A stretch of DNA of 64,000 nucleotides from Enterovibrio calviensis DSM 14347 (GTDB lineage: Bacteria; Pseudomonadota; Gammaproteobacteria; Enterobacterales; Vibrionaceae). Positions 18,096 through 25,280 of this stretch are shown here, piece by piece; the stretch's first letter is position 1; every line of letters starts with the position of its first letter. The notes below the pieces were generated by a model, which saw only the letters and a program-made list of their open reading frames with translations, did not search any database and was not told the DNA's origin. Location: assembly GCF_000621165.1 (NCBI RefSeq), contig NZ_JHZA01000001.1, forward strand, positions 310,001-374,000, in the 5' to 3' direction. Made by a program: the position numbers and the translations under genes.

Positions 18096-18647
18096 ATGAA
18101 AAATACCATGAATTTTAAACCTGCTGCTGTTTCTGTACTTCTTGGCATGAGCACCATGATGGCGATGGGTGCCGCCCAAGCGAGTGATGCGCCAACATCA
18201 CTGAATCAAGATGCGGTTTCTCTGCTTCAAGCGGTTGAAATAGCCAAAAATGAAACGGGCGCGGTGGCTTTAGAAGCTGAGCGTGATATGAAAAAAGGGC
18301 AGGCGGTTTACGAAATTGAACTCGCGTCTGCTGACGGTCAAGAGCTTAAAACCATCATTGATGCCCAAACGGGCGATGTCATCTTGACGAAAAAACGTCG
18401 TAATCATGACCACGACGATCATGATGACCAAGTGGAAAACGCCATGTGGGTATCTGGACTGAAGAACAACACCTATGTGTCTTTAGAGCAAGCCGTTGCG
18501 CAAGCAGAAGCCGAGTTTGGCGGCAAAGCTTGGAGTGTGGATGTTGATGATCACTGGGGTGACATTACCTATGAAGTCGAACTGTTGGATGCCAATGGTA
18601 AACGCGTAGAAACACACATTGATGCGATGGTGCAAGCGGCCAAATAA
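18096..18647 (+). CDS. periplasmic PepSY-domain protein
   Basis: This 183-residue protein has a signal peptide (cleavage likely after AAQAS, residue about 30) and two PepSY repeats, at about 40-100 and 122-180. The repeats end in the same pattern (YEIELASADGQELKTIIDAQ and YEVELLDANGKRVETHIDAM). Between them lies a His/Asp-rich linker with several His and Asp residues (HDHDDHDD), a likely metal-binding stretch. The start is the ATG at 18096 behind ACGAGGA. It is followed by a small membrane protein and a two-component pair, a common arrangement in which the PepSY protein is an accessory or target of the sensor. Confidence 0.88.
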   Translation: MKNTMNFKPAAVSVLLGMSTMMAMGAAQASDAPTSLNQDAVSLLQAVEIAKNETGAVALEAERDMKKGQAVYEIELASADGQELKTIIDAQTGDVILTKKRRNHDHDDHDDQVENAMWVSGLKNNTYVSLEQAVAQAEAEFGGKAWSVDVDDHWGDITYEVELLDANGKRVETHIDAMVQAAK

Positions 18648-18772
18648 AACCGCACAACCTTACAATCACACACTCAATCAAAACAAAACCACAATACGAT
18701 GAACGAGTGGTGGCAACGCCACTGCCCACATTGATTACGGCACAGATATCGCTGTGCCGATGAGGAGTCATT

Positions 18773-19030
18773 ATGCGTAAATTGATGTCAAACCTATGGT
18801 TACGTGCAAAAGCAATGTCGAAACGAGTACGAGAAGACGGCCTGACGACAGTCATTGGCGTTGTGAGTTTTTCTCTGCTTTTCATGCTGGGACTGGTTAC
18901 ACTAGGAATCACACTGTTAGCGGGTGTGGCGGCCATGGTCATCGCTGCATGGAAACAACGTCAGTTTGAAAACGACGTTGCCAACCCAACGTATAAAAAC
19001 GCTAACGACGAGCCAATTGCTGCGGTGTAA
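18773..19030 (+). CDS. small inner-membrane protein upstream of two-component genes
   Basis: The 85-residue product has a basic N-terminus and one or two hydrophobic stretches at about residues 24-60, then a soluble tail. GAGGAG precedes the ATG. No family is recognised. The placement between the PepSY gene and the response regulator, 26 bp upstream of the latter, suggests one operon and a role with the sensor kinase. That is inference. Confidence 0.65.
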   Translation: MRKLMSNLWLRAKAMSKRVREDGLTTVIGVVSFSLLFMLGLVTLGITLLAGVAAMVIAAWKQRQFENDVANPTYKNANDEPIAAV

Positions 19031-19056
19031 ACCCCAGCGTGACAGAGAGAAAATGC

Positions 19057-19836
19057 ATGCGAATATTACTGGTTGAAGACGATGTTAGTCTTAGCAGTTT
19101 TGTTGAAAAAGGGTTTCGTGAAGCGGGCCATCAGGTTGAAGTGACTGACAATGGTAAATATGCGTTAACCCTTTGCATGACCGAACAATACGATGTGGCG
19201 GTGGTGGATCGCATGCTTCCCGGCTTAGACGGTTTGTCCTTAGTGAAAGCACTCCGCGCCGCTCAAATCGGCACACCGATATTATTTCTTACTTCACTGG
19301 GCGGCGTTGATGATCGCGTGGAAGGGCTTGAAGCGGGTGGCGATGATTACCTGACCAAGCCTTTCGCTTTTTCTGAACTGCTGGCGCGAGTCACTGCGCT
19401 ATCTCGCCGCTCGGTATTGAAAGCCAACGAAACCAAGCCAGAACTGAGTTACGACGACGTGGTGATCAACTTGTTTGAACACACGGCAACGCGACAAGGT
19501 GTGGCGCTCGATTTGCAGCCCAAAGAGTTTCGTATCCTCGAACTATTTTTGCGCCACCCGGGGCGCGTGATCACGCGTACCATGCTGCTTGAGCATGTGT
19601 GGGACATTCACTTCGACCCGCAAACCAGCGTGGTAGAAACCCATATCAGCCGCTTAAGAAACAAGATTGAAAAACCCTTTGGCGACAGCTTGATCCAAAC
19701 CGTGCGTGGCGCGGGCTATAAGCTTGATCGCAAGGTACGCTCAGACAGTGCAGACAGTGCAGACAGTGCAGACAGTGCAGACAGTGCAGACAGCGAAAAG
19801 ACATCGCACTCGGGTGATCTCGGGGGCGATAAATGA
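19057..19836 (+). CDS. OmpR/PhoB-family response regulator
   Basis: The 259-residue protein has a receiver domain at 1-115 (acidic pocket Glu7-Asp8-Asp9, phospho-acceptor Asp51, Lys in YLTKPFA) and a winged-helix DNA-binding domain at about 135-228 (LQPKEFRILELFLRHPGRVI, HISRLRNKI, RGAGYKLD). The ATG at 19057 fits the domain start, with a weak GAGAGA upstream. The tail after residue 228 is unusual: six DSA/DSE tripeptides encoded by a 9-bp tandem repeat, then a short Ser/Gly stretch. It overlaps the sensor kinase gene by 4 bp (ATGA). The family resembles QseB/CpxR/PmrA regulators. Confidence 0.93.
   Translation: MRILLVEDDVSLSSFVEKGFREAGHQVEVTDNGKYALTLCMTEQYDVAVVDRMLPGLDGLSLVKALRAAQIGTPILFLTSLGGVDDRVEGLEAGGDDYLTKPFAFSELLARVTALSRRSVLKANETKPELSYDDVVINLFEHTATRQGVALDLQPKEFRILELFLRHPGRVITRTMLLEHVWDIHFDPQTSVVETHISRLRNKIEKPFGDSLIQTVRGAGYKLDRKVRSDSADSADSADSADSADSEKTSHSGDLGGDK
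19742..19795 (+). repeat. 9-bp in-frame tandem repeat, six units
   Basis: CAGACAGTG is repeated five times perfectly from 19742, with a sixth unit CAGACAGCG. The unit length is a multiple of three, so copy changes would lengthen or shorten the (Asp-Ser-Ala) tail of the response regulator without a frameshift. Confidence 0.95.
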
Positions 19837-21038
19837 TCGCCTCCTATCTCGCATCGGCACGACGGTTTTTCTCTCGCCGCAGATTATTGGATCGACTCCC
19901 GCCTTGGATGAAAACCTCCGCGACACAGCAAGGATTAATGTTTGGTGCCGTCTCTTTGCTCAGCCTTGTGCTCATGGCGACAGTGACGTTTGTTTATGTT
20001 GACCATGAACTGAGTAGCCAAAATCGCGAAATCGTCAAAGAGTCTCGTGAATTGGCGAAGAGGCATGACAAAAAGGTTGATGACGACCCCATCGAAGATG
20101 ACGAAATTCTGGCTGTACTCACGTCAGGATTCATCCTTGCGGGTATCTTGGTTTCACTGTTTACGACCGTCATCGTGATAGCGATGGGGCGCTTGAGCCA
20201 AAAGCGTATCAACCGCATTGAACGTGTATTGAATTTAGCCGCCGATGGAGATTTATCTGCGCGTACCGGTGAGCGACATACCTATAACGACCTAGCCCGA
20301 ATATCGGTATCCGTCGATGAAATGCTGTCCCGCCTTGAAGGCTCGGTCGCAGCAATGAGTGACATTTCTGCCAACATCGCTCACGAACTAAAAACGCCCA
20401 TTACGCGTTTACGTCATAACCTTCTGACGCTCCGCGACGAGGCAGAAGCGTTGAACGTGACTGAGCAAGATGCCTTTATGCAGGAGCTTGATCATGCATT
20501 GGCGGATTCACAACGACTAGCTTCTATTTTTGATGCGCTTTTGCGTATCTCCCAAATTGAATCAGGGGCGCGTCGAAGCCGTTTTACACAAGTGGATTTA
20601 GTACAAATCATGGATACCGTGACGGAAATCTATGGTGATGTCGCTGAAGATGCCGGAATGCTGCTGGTGGTGAATATGCCAACCGAACCGCTTTTGTTGC
20701 AGGGCGACAGAGAGCTGCTTATTCAACAAGTCGCGAACTTGATTGAAAATGCCTTGAGATACTGCCCTGAAGGCAGTCAGATCCAGCTAAGTTGCGGCAG
20801 TTCGTTAACGAGTCACGATCTTTGGCTCACTGTTGAAGATAACGGCCCAGGTATTCCTGAACCGGAAAGAGAGCGGGTGTTTGAGCGTCTATATCGCGTC
20901 GATAAAAGCCGCACTGACGGTGGTTTAGGGCTGGGACTATCGCTTGCCAAAGCCGTGGCAGGCTTGCATCACGGCACCATCACGCTCACAGACAGTAAGC
21001 CAGGCTTGGGGGTTACTGTGTCGATGCCGCAATCATGA
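19833..21038 (+). CDS. sensor histidine kinase
   Basis: This 401-residue inner-membrane kinase pairs with the preceding regulator. Transmembrane segments lie at about 33-54 and 92-115, and the roughly 35-residue periplasmic loop is highly charged (Lys/Arg/Asp/Glu/His). A HAMP domain follows at about 117-170, the HisKA domain has phospho-acceptor His184 (SANIAHELKTPITRLRHN), and the ATPase boxes are N (NLIENALRYCP), G1 (DNGPGIP) and G2 (GGLGLGLSLAKAV). The periplasmic sensor is too small for a ligand-binding fold, so sensing may involve the PepSY partner or metal or charge at the membrane; this is inferred. Confidence 0.93.
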   Translation: MIASYLASARRFFSRRRLLDRLPPWMKTSATQQGLMFGAVSLLSLVLMATVTFVYVDHELSSQNREIVKESRELAKRHDKKVDDDPIEDDEILAVLTSGFILAGILVSLFTTVIVIAMGRLSQKRINRIERVLNLAADGDLSARTGERHTYNDLARISVSVDEMLSRLEGSVAAMSDISANIAHELKTPITRLRHNLLTLRDEAEALNVTEQDAFMQELDHALADSQRLASIFDALLRISQIESGARRSRFTQVDLVQIMDTVTEIYGDVAEDAGMLLVVNMPTEPLLLQGDRELLIQQVANLIENALRYCPEGSQIQLSCGSSLTSHDLWLTVEDNGPGIPEPERERVFERLYRVDKSRTDGGLGLGLSLAKAVAGLHHGTITLTDSKPGLGVTVSMPQS

Positions 21039-21045
21039 TAGTTTT

Positions 21046-21071
21046 GCGATTTGTCATCAGTGATAAATCGC
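21046..21071 (+). terminator. hairpin after the kinase gene
   Basis: GCGATTT pairs with AAATCGC across TGTCATCAGTGAT, whose TCA and TGA can extend the pairing. No T run follows, so terminator function is uncertain. Confidence 0.4.
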
Positions 21072-21310
21072 ATTCTATCGTTCCCACCTGCACTCCTTTC
21101 GCTTTTCTACCGCAAAGCCATCTGCACATGGGCATACCCTCGCTTTAGGATTTTGTTGCCTGAATGGGATGCCTATTCATAACGATCAAACATGCCTCTA
21201 AGAGTCACTAACAGGTCGCCAAAAGGCTTAAGTAAGTTCGGCGTCATATCGTAAGATTTTGAAGTGTCGTTATTTTAGTGTCGGATAAAAGCCGAAAAAG
21301 GTTCATTTCA

Positions 21311-21664
21311 ATGAAGAAAGCTCGTTGCTCTCATTGTGATGCTATTACGGAGAACCTCCCTGTATCTCATGTGTGCAAGCAATGTGGCATGTTCTCAAAT
21401 GATTGGTACATTTATGATTGGGCCGCATTTGTTAGTTTTAAGCGTATGCATATTGTGATGAACTGGGTCGTATTCACGATGAGTCTCTCTTGCCTAGCAG
21501 CAATCGTGTTCTTAGGTATTGATGATTTCTTTCTGTGGTTGCTTTCACTGTTAGCGTTCCCCGCAGTGTATGACCTATTTAAGTCGTATGGTGCTTTAAG
21601 AGATCAGGATAAATATCAAGGCCATAGAATGAGAGATACTTGCTCTTGGATACCACTGATGTGA
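21311..21664 (+). CDS. small membrane protein with N-terminal zinc ribbon
   Basis: The 117-residue product (ATG at 21311; a GTG at 21278 is possible) begins with CSHC and CKQC pairs (ARCSHCDAI and HVCKQCGMF), a zinc-ribbon pattern. Two hydrophobic segments follow at about 47-68 and 72-90. I do not recognise a named family. No close operon partners: the gap to the next gene is 60 bp. Confidence 0.6.
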   Translation: MKKARCSHCDAITENLPVSHVCKQCGMFSNDWYIYDWAAFVSFKRMHIVMNWVVFTMSLSCLAAIVFLGIDDFFLWLLSLLAFPAVYDLFKSYGALRDQDKYQGHRMRDTCSWIPLM

Positions 21665-21724
21665 CGAGCGAACGAGCAAGAAAGAGTGATGTGTGAATTA
21701 ACGTTGTATCAACAAGGAAGGTCA

Positions 21725-22096
21725 ATGAAAGTTTTAACATATATCGCGTTACTCTCTATCGCAGGGTCATTTTCGACAAGTGCATTTGAAGTAGAGAAAG
21801 CAGACTGGGTCAACGCGATGAAAACAGCGCTACCCACTGCATTCTGTGCCCCTCAACAGTATTTTCGACAGTGCTTTGATGTCACTCCCGTGCAGTGCGA
21901 AGAAACCGCGGCATCAGCAACGCGAGTTTGTTTGAGCAACTATCAAGATAGCTTGCCTGAGACATTCGTTCAGCCAAATGATGGGGCACACTGGGGAACT
22001 ATTGTTGGGACATGTGCAGGCGAAGCCTATATCGCCACACTTCCAGAAAAGTACTTAGAAAGTGAGAAATGCGACAATCCAGACAATTGGCGATAG
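21725..22096 (+). CDS. small secreted cysteine-containing protein, unknown function
   Basis: The product is 123 residues from the ATG at 21725, which has AAGGAAGG upstream. The signal peptide ends near FSTSAF (residue about 20). The mature part has six Cys (FCAPQQYFRQC, PVQCEE, RVCLSN, GTCAGE, SEKCDN), consistent with three disulfides in the periplasm. No family was recognised with confidence. Confidence 0.65.
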   Translation: MKVLTYIALLSIAGSFSTSAFEVEKADWVNAMKTALPTAFCAPQQYFRQCFDVTPVQCEETAASATRVCLSNYQDSLPETFVQPNDGAHWGTIVGTCAGEAYIATLPEKYLESEKCDNPDNWR

Positions 22097-22172
22097 GAGG
22101 TATTTCTCCGCTGATATGTGAATCAGTATCTTCCGAACTTCCGTATCATCTTGTTTAAGGCAAAGCAGACAA

Positions 22173-22655
22173 ATGAAACCTGATTTATCAGGAAACCGAG
22201 TTGATTTAAGAACCATCGAAACGCGTGATGCCGAAGATCTGTTTGAGATTTATGGCAACGCCCAAACGATGGAATTTGCATCTGACCCCGCATTTAGTTC
22301 CCAAGGTATGATTAAGCAACTGTTGGAAAGCGTAACGCGTCTAGAAGCCTCTGGTGAGTCTTTAGAATGGGCAGTGGTAGAGCGGTCAACTAACAAGGTT
22401 ATCGGTACGTGTGGTTTGCATAGTTTTAGTCACAGCGGGGATGCTTGTGAAGTTGGCTGCTTGCTAAATTCAGCGTATTGGCGACAGGGCTATATGTCAG
22501 AAGCGCTCCCTTTGTTGTTTTCCCATGCAAAATCATTGGGTATCGGAAAGCTTTATGCTGACATTGAAAGTGGCAATTTTCGCTCTCAGGCTTTGTTTGA
22601 AAAATTGGGTTTTAACGTCAAAAGTGGGCGGTTTGAATATACTCAATCAATCTGA
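22173..22655 (+). CDS. GNAT acetyltransferase, RimJ/RimL-like
   Basis: The 160-residue protein has the GNAT_3 layout of ribosomal-protein N-acetyltransferases: RVDLRTIETRDAEDLFEIYG at the N-terminus, EWAVVERSTNKVIGTCGLH, the acetyl-CoA-binding region CLLNSAYWRQGYMSEALPLL, and SGNFRSQALFEKLGF. The acceptor is unknown; it may be a protein N-terminus or a small amine. The last five codons and the stop lie inside a degenerate copy of the palindromic repeat found at 7055 and 44086. Confidence 0.85.
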   Translation: MKPDLSGNRVDLRTIETRDAEDLFEIYGNAQTMEFASDPAFSSQGMIKQLLESVTRLEASGESLEWAVVERSTNKVIGTCGLHSFSHSGDACEVGCLLNSAYWRQGYMSEALPLLFSHAKSLGIGKLYADIESGNFRSQALFEKLGFNVKSGRFEYTQSI

Positions 22656-22682
22656 ATTTCGCATCGTCAGGTTGATTGGATA
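22638..22682. repeat. palindromic repeat, short degenerate copy
   Basis: This 45-bp stretch begins TATACTCAATCAATCTGA and ends CATCGTCAGGTTGATTGGATA. It has the arms of the 58-59-bp repeat at 7055 and 44086 but a shortened centre. It supplies the last codons and stop of the GNAT gene. Confidence 0.65.
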
Positions 22683-22725
22683 AAATTGCCAGTTACCGCT
22701 AACGGAATGTTCATAAGGAAGCGCC

Positions 22726-23211
22726 ATGATTAGGGAAATCACCAAAGAGGATTTTGATTCATTTTGGCCGACATTTTCTGCGGTTATTCACGCTCAAGAA
22801 ACCTATGCATTCGACCCTAATATGACGAAAGCGCAGGCCTATACCCTATGGTGTGAAATGCCGCAAAGAACCTTTGTCTTCGTTGAAAACGGTCAGATAC
22901 TTGGCACGTATTACATTAAGCCAAATGCGATGGGCCCGAGCAGCCACATTTGTAATTGTGGCTATATGGTATCCAGTGAAGCCAGAGGCAAAGGCGTCGC
23001 GCGCCGGATGTGTGAACACTCACAGCACATTGCCGTTGAGCTTGGCTTCGAAGCCATGCAATTCAACAGTGTTGTATCTACTAACGATGTGGCTATCAGG
23101 CTTTGGGAAAAGCTAGGGTTTACGATTATCGGGACGATTCCAAAAGCCTATAGGCACGCTCAGCTAGGGTTGGTTGATAGCTACGTGATGCATAAATGGC
23201 TAACAAGCTAA
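22726..23211 (+). CDS. GNAT acetyltransferase
   Basis: The 161-residue protein has a GNAT domain at about 1-158: IREITKEDFDSFWPTF, FVENGQILGTYYIKPN, the CoA pyrophosphate loop SSEARGKGVARRMCEHS (R/Q-x-x-G-x-G/A), and TNDVAIRLWEKLGF. It differs from the RimJ-like neighbour and belongs to the plain Acetyltransf_1 group. AAGGAAG precedes its ATG. Substrate unknown. Confidence 0.88.
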   Translation: MIREITKEDFDSFWPTFSAVIHAQETYAFDPNMTKAQAYTLWCEMPQRTFVFVENGQILGTYYIKPNAMGPSSHICNCGYMVSSEARGKGVARRMCEHSQHIAVELGFEAMQFNSVVSTNDVAIRLWEKLGFTIIGTIPKAYRHAQLGLVDSYVMHKWLTS

Positions 23212-23230
23212 CCCACGCGATTGATGCTAA

Positions 23231-23256
23231 AAACGCCGCGACAATGCGCGGCGTTT
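23231..23256. terminator. bidirectional terminator between convergent genes
   Basis: AAACGCCGCG pairs with CGCGGCGTTT around ACAATG. An A run on its left gives a T run on the minus strand, and TTT follows on the plus strand. It sits between the GNAT gene and the minus-strand membrane protein. Confidence 0.8.
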
Positions 23257-23331
23257 CTGTTGCTGAACTGTAATTCTCTGGTGCTCAGAGGCTGACACGT
23301 CTCCGGCTTGCCTAACCGAAAATTCAATGCG

Positions 23332-23727
23332 TTACCTGTTTCTCTGTGCCCAAAAGACCAACGCAAAGAACAGCATAAAGATCAGATCGTTTGCCCCGTA
23401 GATGGTGTAGAAAATGCCAGCGAAAAGGTCTTTGTCGTATACGTCTCCTAAGCTGTTTTGGCTGAACCAACTTAGCCAAGTCACCACATATACCAATTTC
23501 TCTAATGCAAATGCGCCAGCGAGCCAACGGATGTTTGACTGGATCGTCGAAGCACCAAGGTACGCCAGTCCCCATACCGCGATCATCATTAATCCGAAAT
23601 TCGACATCACGACGGGATCTGTTTGATTGATAACACTATTGGTGAAGGCACGTGAAAACAGCAATACTCCGCCGATGTTCATTGCGCCTGCTGCAATGAA
23701 TCCCCATTTGATGGTTTGTCTATTCAT
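23332..23727 (-). CDS. four-TM small membrane protein
   Basis: The 131-residue product has four hydrophobic segments, at about residues 9-26, 43-61, 67-86 and 105-127, and no recognised catalytic motif. It resembles small integral proteins often found near oxidoreductases, but I cannot name the family. AGGAG lies before the ATG. It ends 22 bp from the start of the next minus-strand gene upstream, so the two are probably cotranscribed. Confidence 0.7.
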   Translation of the reverse strand: MNRQTIKWGFIAAGAMNIGGVLLFSRAFTNSVINQTDPVVMSNFGLMMIAVWGLAYLGASTIQSNIRWLAGAFALEKLVYVVTWLSWFSQNSLGDVYDKDLFAGIFYTIYGANDLIFMLFFALVFWAQRNR

Positions 23728-23749
23728 AAGTTACTCCTGCATGGGTTGG

Positions 23750-24451
23750 CTAAGGGAAGGCAGAATCGACGTTATCGCCGTATGTTTTAGCGAGAAGGTT
23801 TATTGACGTTGATGACAGACGTTCTACGTCATATTGAATGGGAGTGTGAATGACACCGAGTGCTGCCTGTGCAACCGTGTTGGCGTGAATGGGAATATAG
23901 TTGCTAAAACGGCCTTTCATTAGTGGTGTTAGCCCTCTTAATACAAATTGAAGAATGGCTTCATCCTGCCTTGATTCGTCACGAGTGCCTGTCAGCGGCC
24001 CCGGTTGTAAAAACGTTGTTCGCGCAAACTTTAGCGCTTCGACCTTGTCTTCCATCTCTCCTTTACAACGTAAATAGTGCGATTTGGCATTGGTGCTTGC
24101 ACCATAACAAGACACGACCACAATGTGTTGAACGCCCAGATCTTTCATGCGCCGAGCTGTATTAACCACCAGCACCACATCAATGTCGTGCAGTTTTTCT
24201 TTGGTGCCTGCTTTTTTTAACGTTGTTCCCAAAGCGATAATACCAATTGCCGGCGGCGGTAACTGCTGATCAGATTCAATGAGGCTTAAATCAATACTGA
24301 CCCATTGCGTTAATTTTTCATGCTCAATATCGAGATTTTTCCTCGTTAAAACAGAGACCTTATCGATGGAAAGGTCTTTTAATGCTTGTTGTAAAATGCT
24401 GTGCCCGATTAAGCCCGTAGCCCCAGCTAGCACAATGGATAATGTCGTCAT
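23750..24451 (-). CDS. NAD(P)-binding atypical short-chain dehydrogenase-like protein
   Basis: The 233-residue protein has a Rossmann N-terminus with LAGATGLIGHSIL (GxxGxxG) and an HTATIP2/YbjT-like body: IIALGTTLKKAG, HIVVVSCYGASTNAKSHYLRCKGEMEDKV, and the phrase FLQPGPLTGTRDESR. The Ser-x(5-6)-Tyr-x3-Lys order (SHYLRCKG) is present. The family contains NADPH-dependent reductases and regulators, and the substrate is unknown. It is divergent from the TetR regulator at 24616 and probably controlled by it. Confidence 0.8.
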   Translation of the reverse strand: MTTLSIVLAGATGLIGHSILQQALKDLSIDKVSVLTRKNLDIEHEKLTQWVSIDLSLIESDQQLPPPAIGIIALGTTLKKAGTKEKLHDIDVVLVVNTARRMKDLGVQHIVVVSCYGASTNAKSHYLRCKGEMEDKVEALKFARTTFLQPGPLTGTRDESRQDEAILQFVLRGLTPLMKGRFSNYIPIHANTVAQAALGVIHTPIQYDVERLSSTSINLLAKTYGDNVDSAFP

Positions 24452-24615
24452 TTTGTATGCCCGTTTCTCTATGCACGTTTAATTGTAGGGAGAGCCGCCG
24501 TTATCGGCTATTGCAGACCTGAGACCGATCTGCGCATGTTGTGAGTAAAACCTAGACTGTACGGTTGGTATGCCTAGCCTTTATAATTGGCACCTGATGA
24601 TATTGAGTGATCACG
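24452..24615. promoter_or_regulatory. divergent promoter region with likely TetR operator
   Basis: Between the reductase-like gene and the tetR gene lies an inverted repeat GCAGA...TCTGC (about 24513-24533) enclosing AGACCGA. The same AGACCGA core recurs upstream of the aldehyde dehydrogenase at 26740-26753. This suggests one regulator for both; not proven. Confidence 0.4.
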
Positions 24616-25185
24616 ATGAAAGACTTAAAACAAACACTGTTAGATGTTGGCTTTGATTTGATTAGCGAACAGGGATTTGCCAGCTTAGGTTTGATGAGCA
24701 TTATCAACGCTGCCAATGCGACGAAAGGATCTTTTTATCATCACTTTAAGTCCAAAGAGTACTTCGGCACTGTGCTACTCAACAATTATTATGACGAGCA
24801 CCTTGCCACGTTAGAGCGCTTTTTAACGGATCCTGAACTGAGCTATAAAGCGCGTGTTCATGCCTATTTTCAGTATTGGACTGACGAGAAACTGACCGAA
24901 GACTTTAGAATTAAGTGCTTAATTGTAAAACTCTCTGGCGAAGTTTCTGGCGGCTCCACTCACATGCAGGCGGTATTAAGTGACGGTGCAGAGAAAGTGA
25001 TCACACGCATGGGTGACTTTTTCTCTGAAGGAACATCGCTCGGGCATTTTCATATTTCCAATGGTTACGACGCGGCGCGCTCTATCTTTAGCCTTTGGCT
25101 TGGCAGCACGCTGCTGGCAGCGATACAAAGAGATCGCGGCTTCTTGAATGTCGCGATGGAAAAAACGCTTGAAGTGATGGAGTAA
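24616..25185 (+). CDS. TetR family transcriptional regulator
   Basis: The 189-residue protein has the TetR N-terminal helix-turn-helix at about residues 5-50 (LLDVGFDLISEQGFASLGLM then ATKGSFYHHFKSKEYF), followed by a helical ligand-binding domain. It resembles the NemR/AcuR branch that answers to electrophiles, often with a reductase and an aldehyde dehydrogenase in its regulon. Here a reductase-like gene is divergent and an aldehyde dehydrogenase is convergent next door. The start is ATG 24616; GTG 24607 is possible. Confidence 0.85.
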   Translation: MKDLKQTLLDVGFDLISEQGFASLGLMSIINAANATKGSFYHHFKSKEYFGTVLLNNYYDEHLATLERFLTDPELSYKARVHAYFQYWTDEKLTEDFRIKCLIVKLSGEVSGGSTHMQAVLSDGAEKVITRMGDFFSEGTSLGHFHISNGYDAARSIFSLWLGSTLLAAIQRDRGFLNVAMEKTLEVME

Positions 25186-25187
25186 AC

Positions 25188-25209
25188 GAAGCTCACCAAG
25201 GTGAGCTTC
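25188..25209. terminator. perfect hairpin after tetR
   Basis: GAAGCTCACC-AA-GGTGAGCTTC is a perfect 10-bp stem. There is no T run, so it may only partly terminate. It lies between convergent tetR and the aldehyde dehydrogenase gene. Confidence 0.5.
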
Positions 25210-25240
25210 TCAGCATGACATTGCCTTTTCTTTCACCACC

Positions 25241-25275
25241 CATAGCCACCTAGGGTCACCTAGAGCCACCCAGAG
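25241..25275. repeat. 10-bp tandem repeat, about 3.5 units
   Basis: CATAGCCACC, TAGGGTCACC, TAGAGCCACC and then CAGAG follow one another with a 10-bp period between the tetR hairpin and the end of the aldehyde dehydrogenase gene. Confidence 0.75.
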
Positions 25276-25280
25276 TTTTC

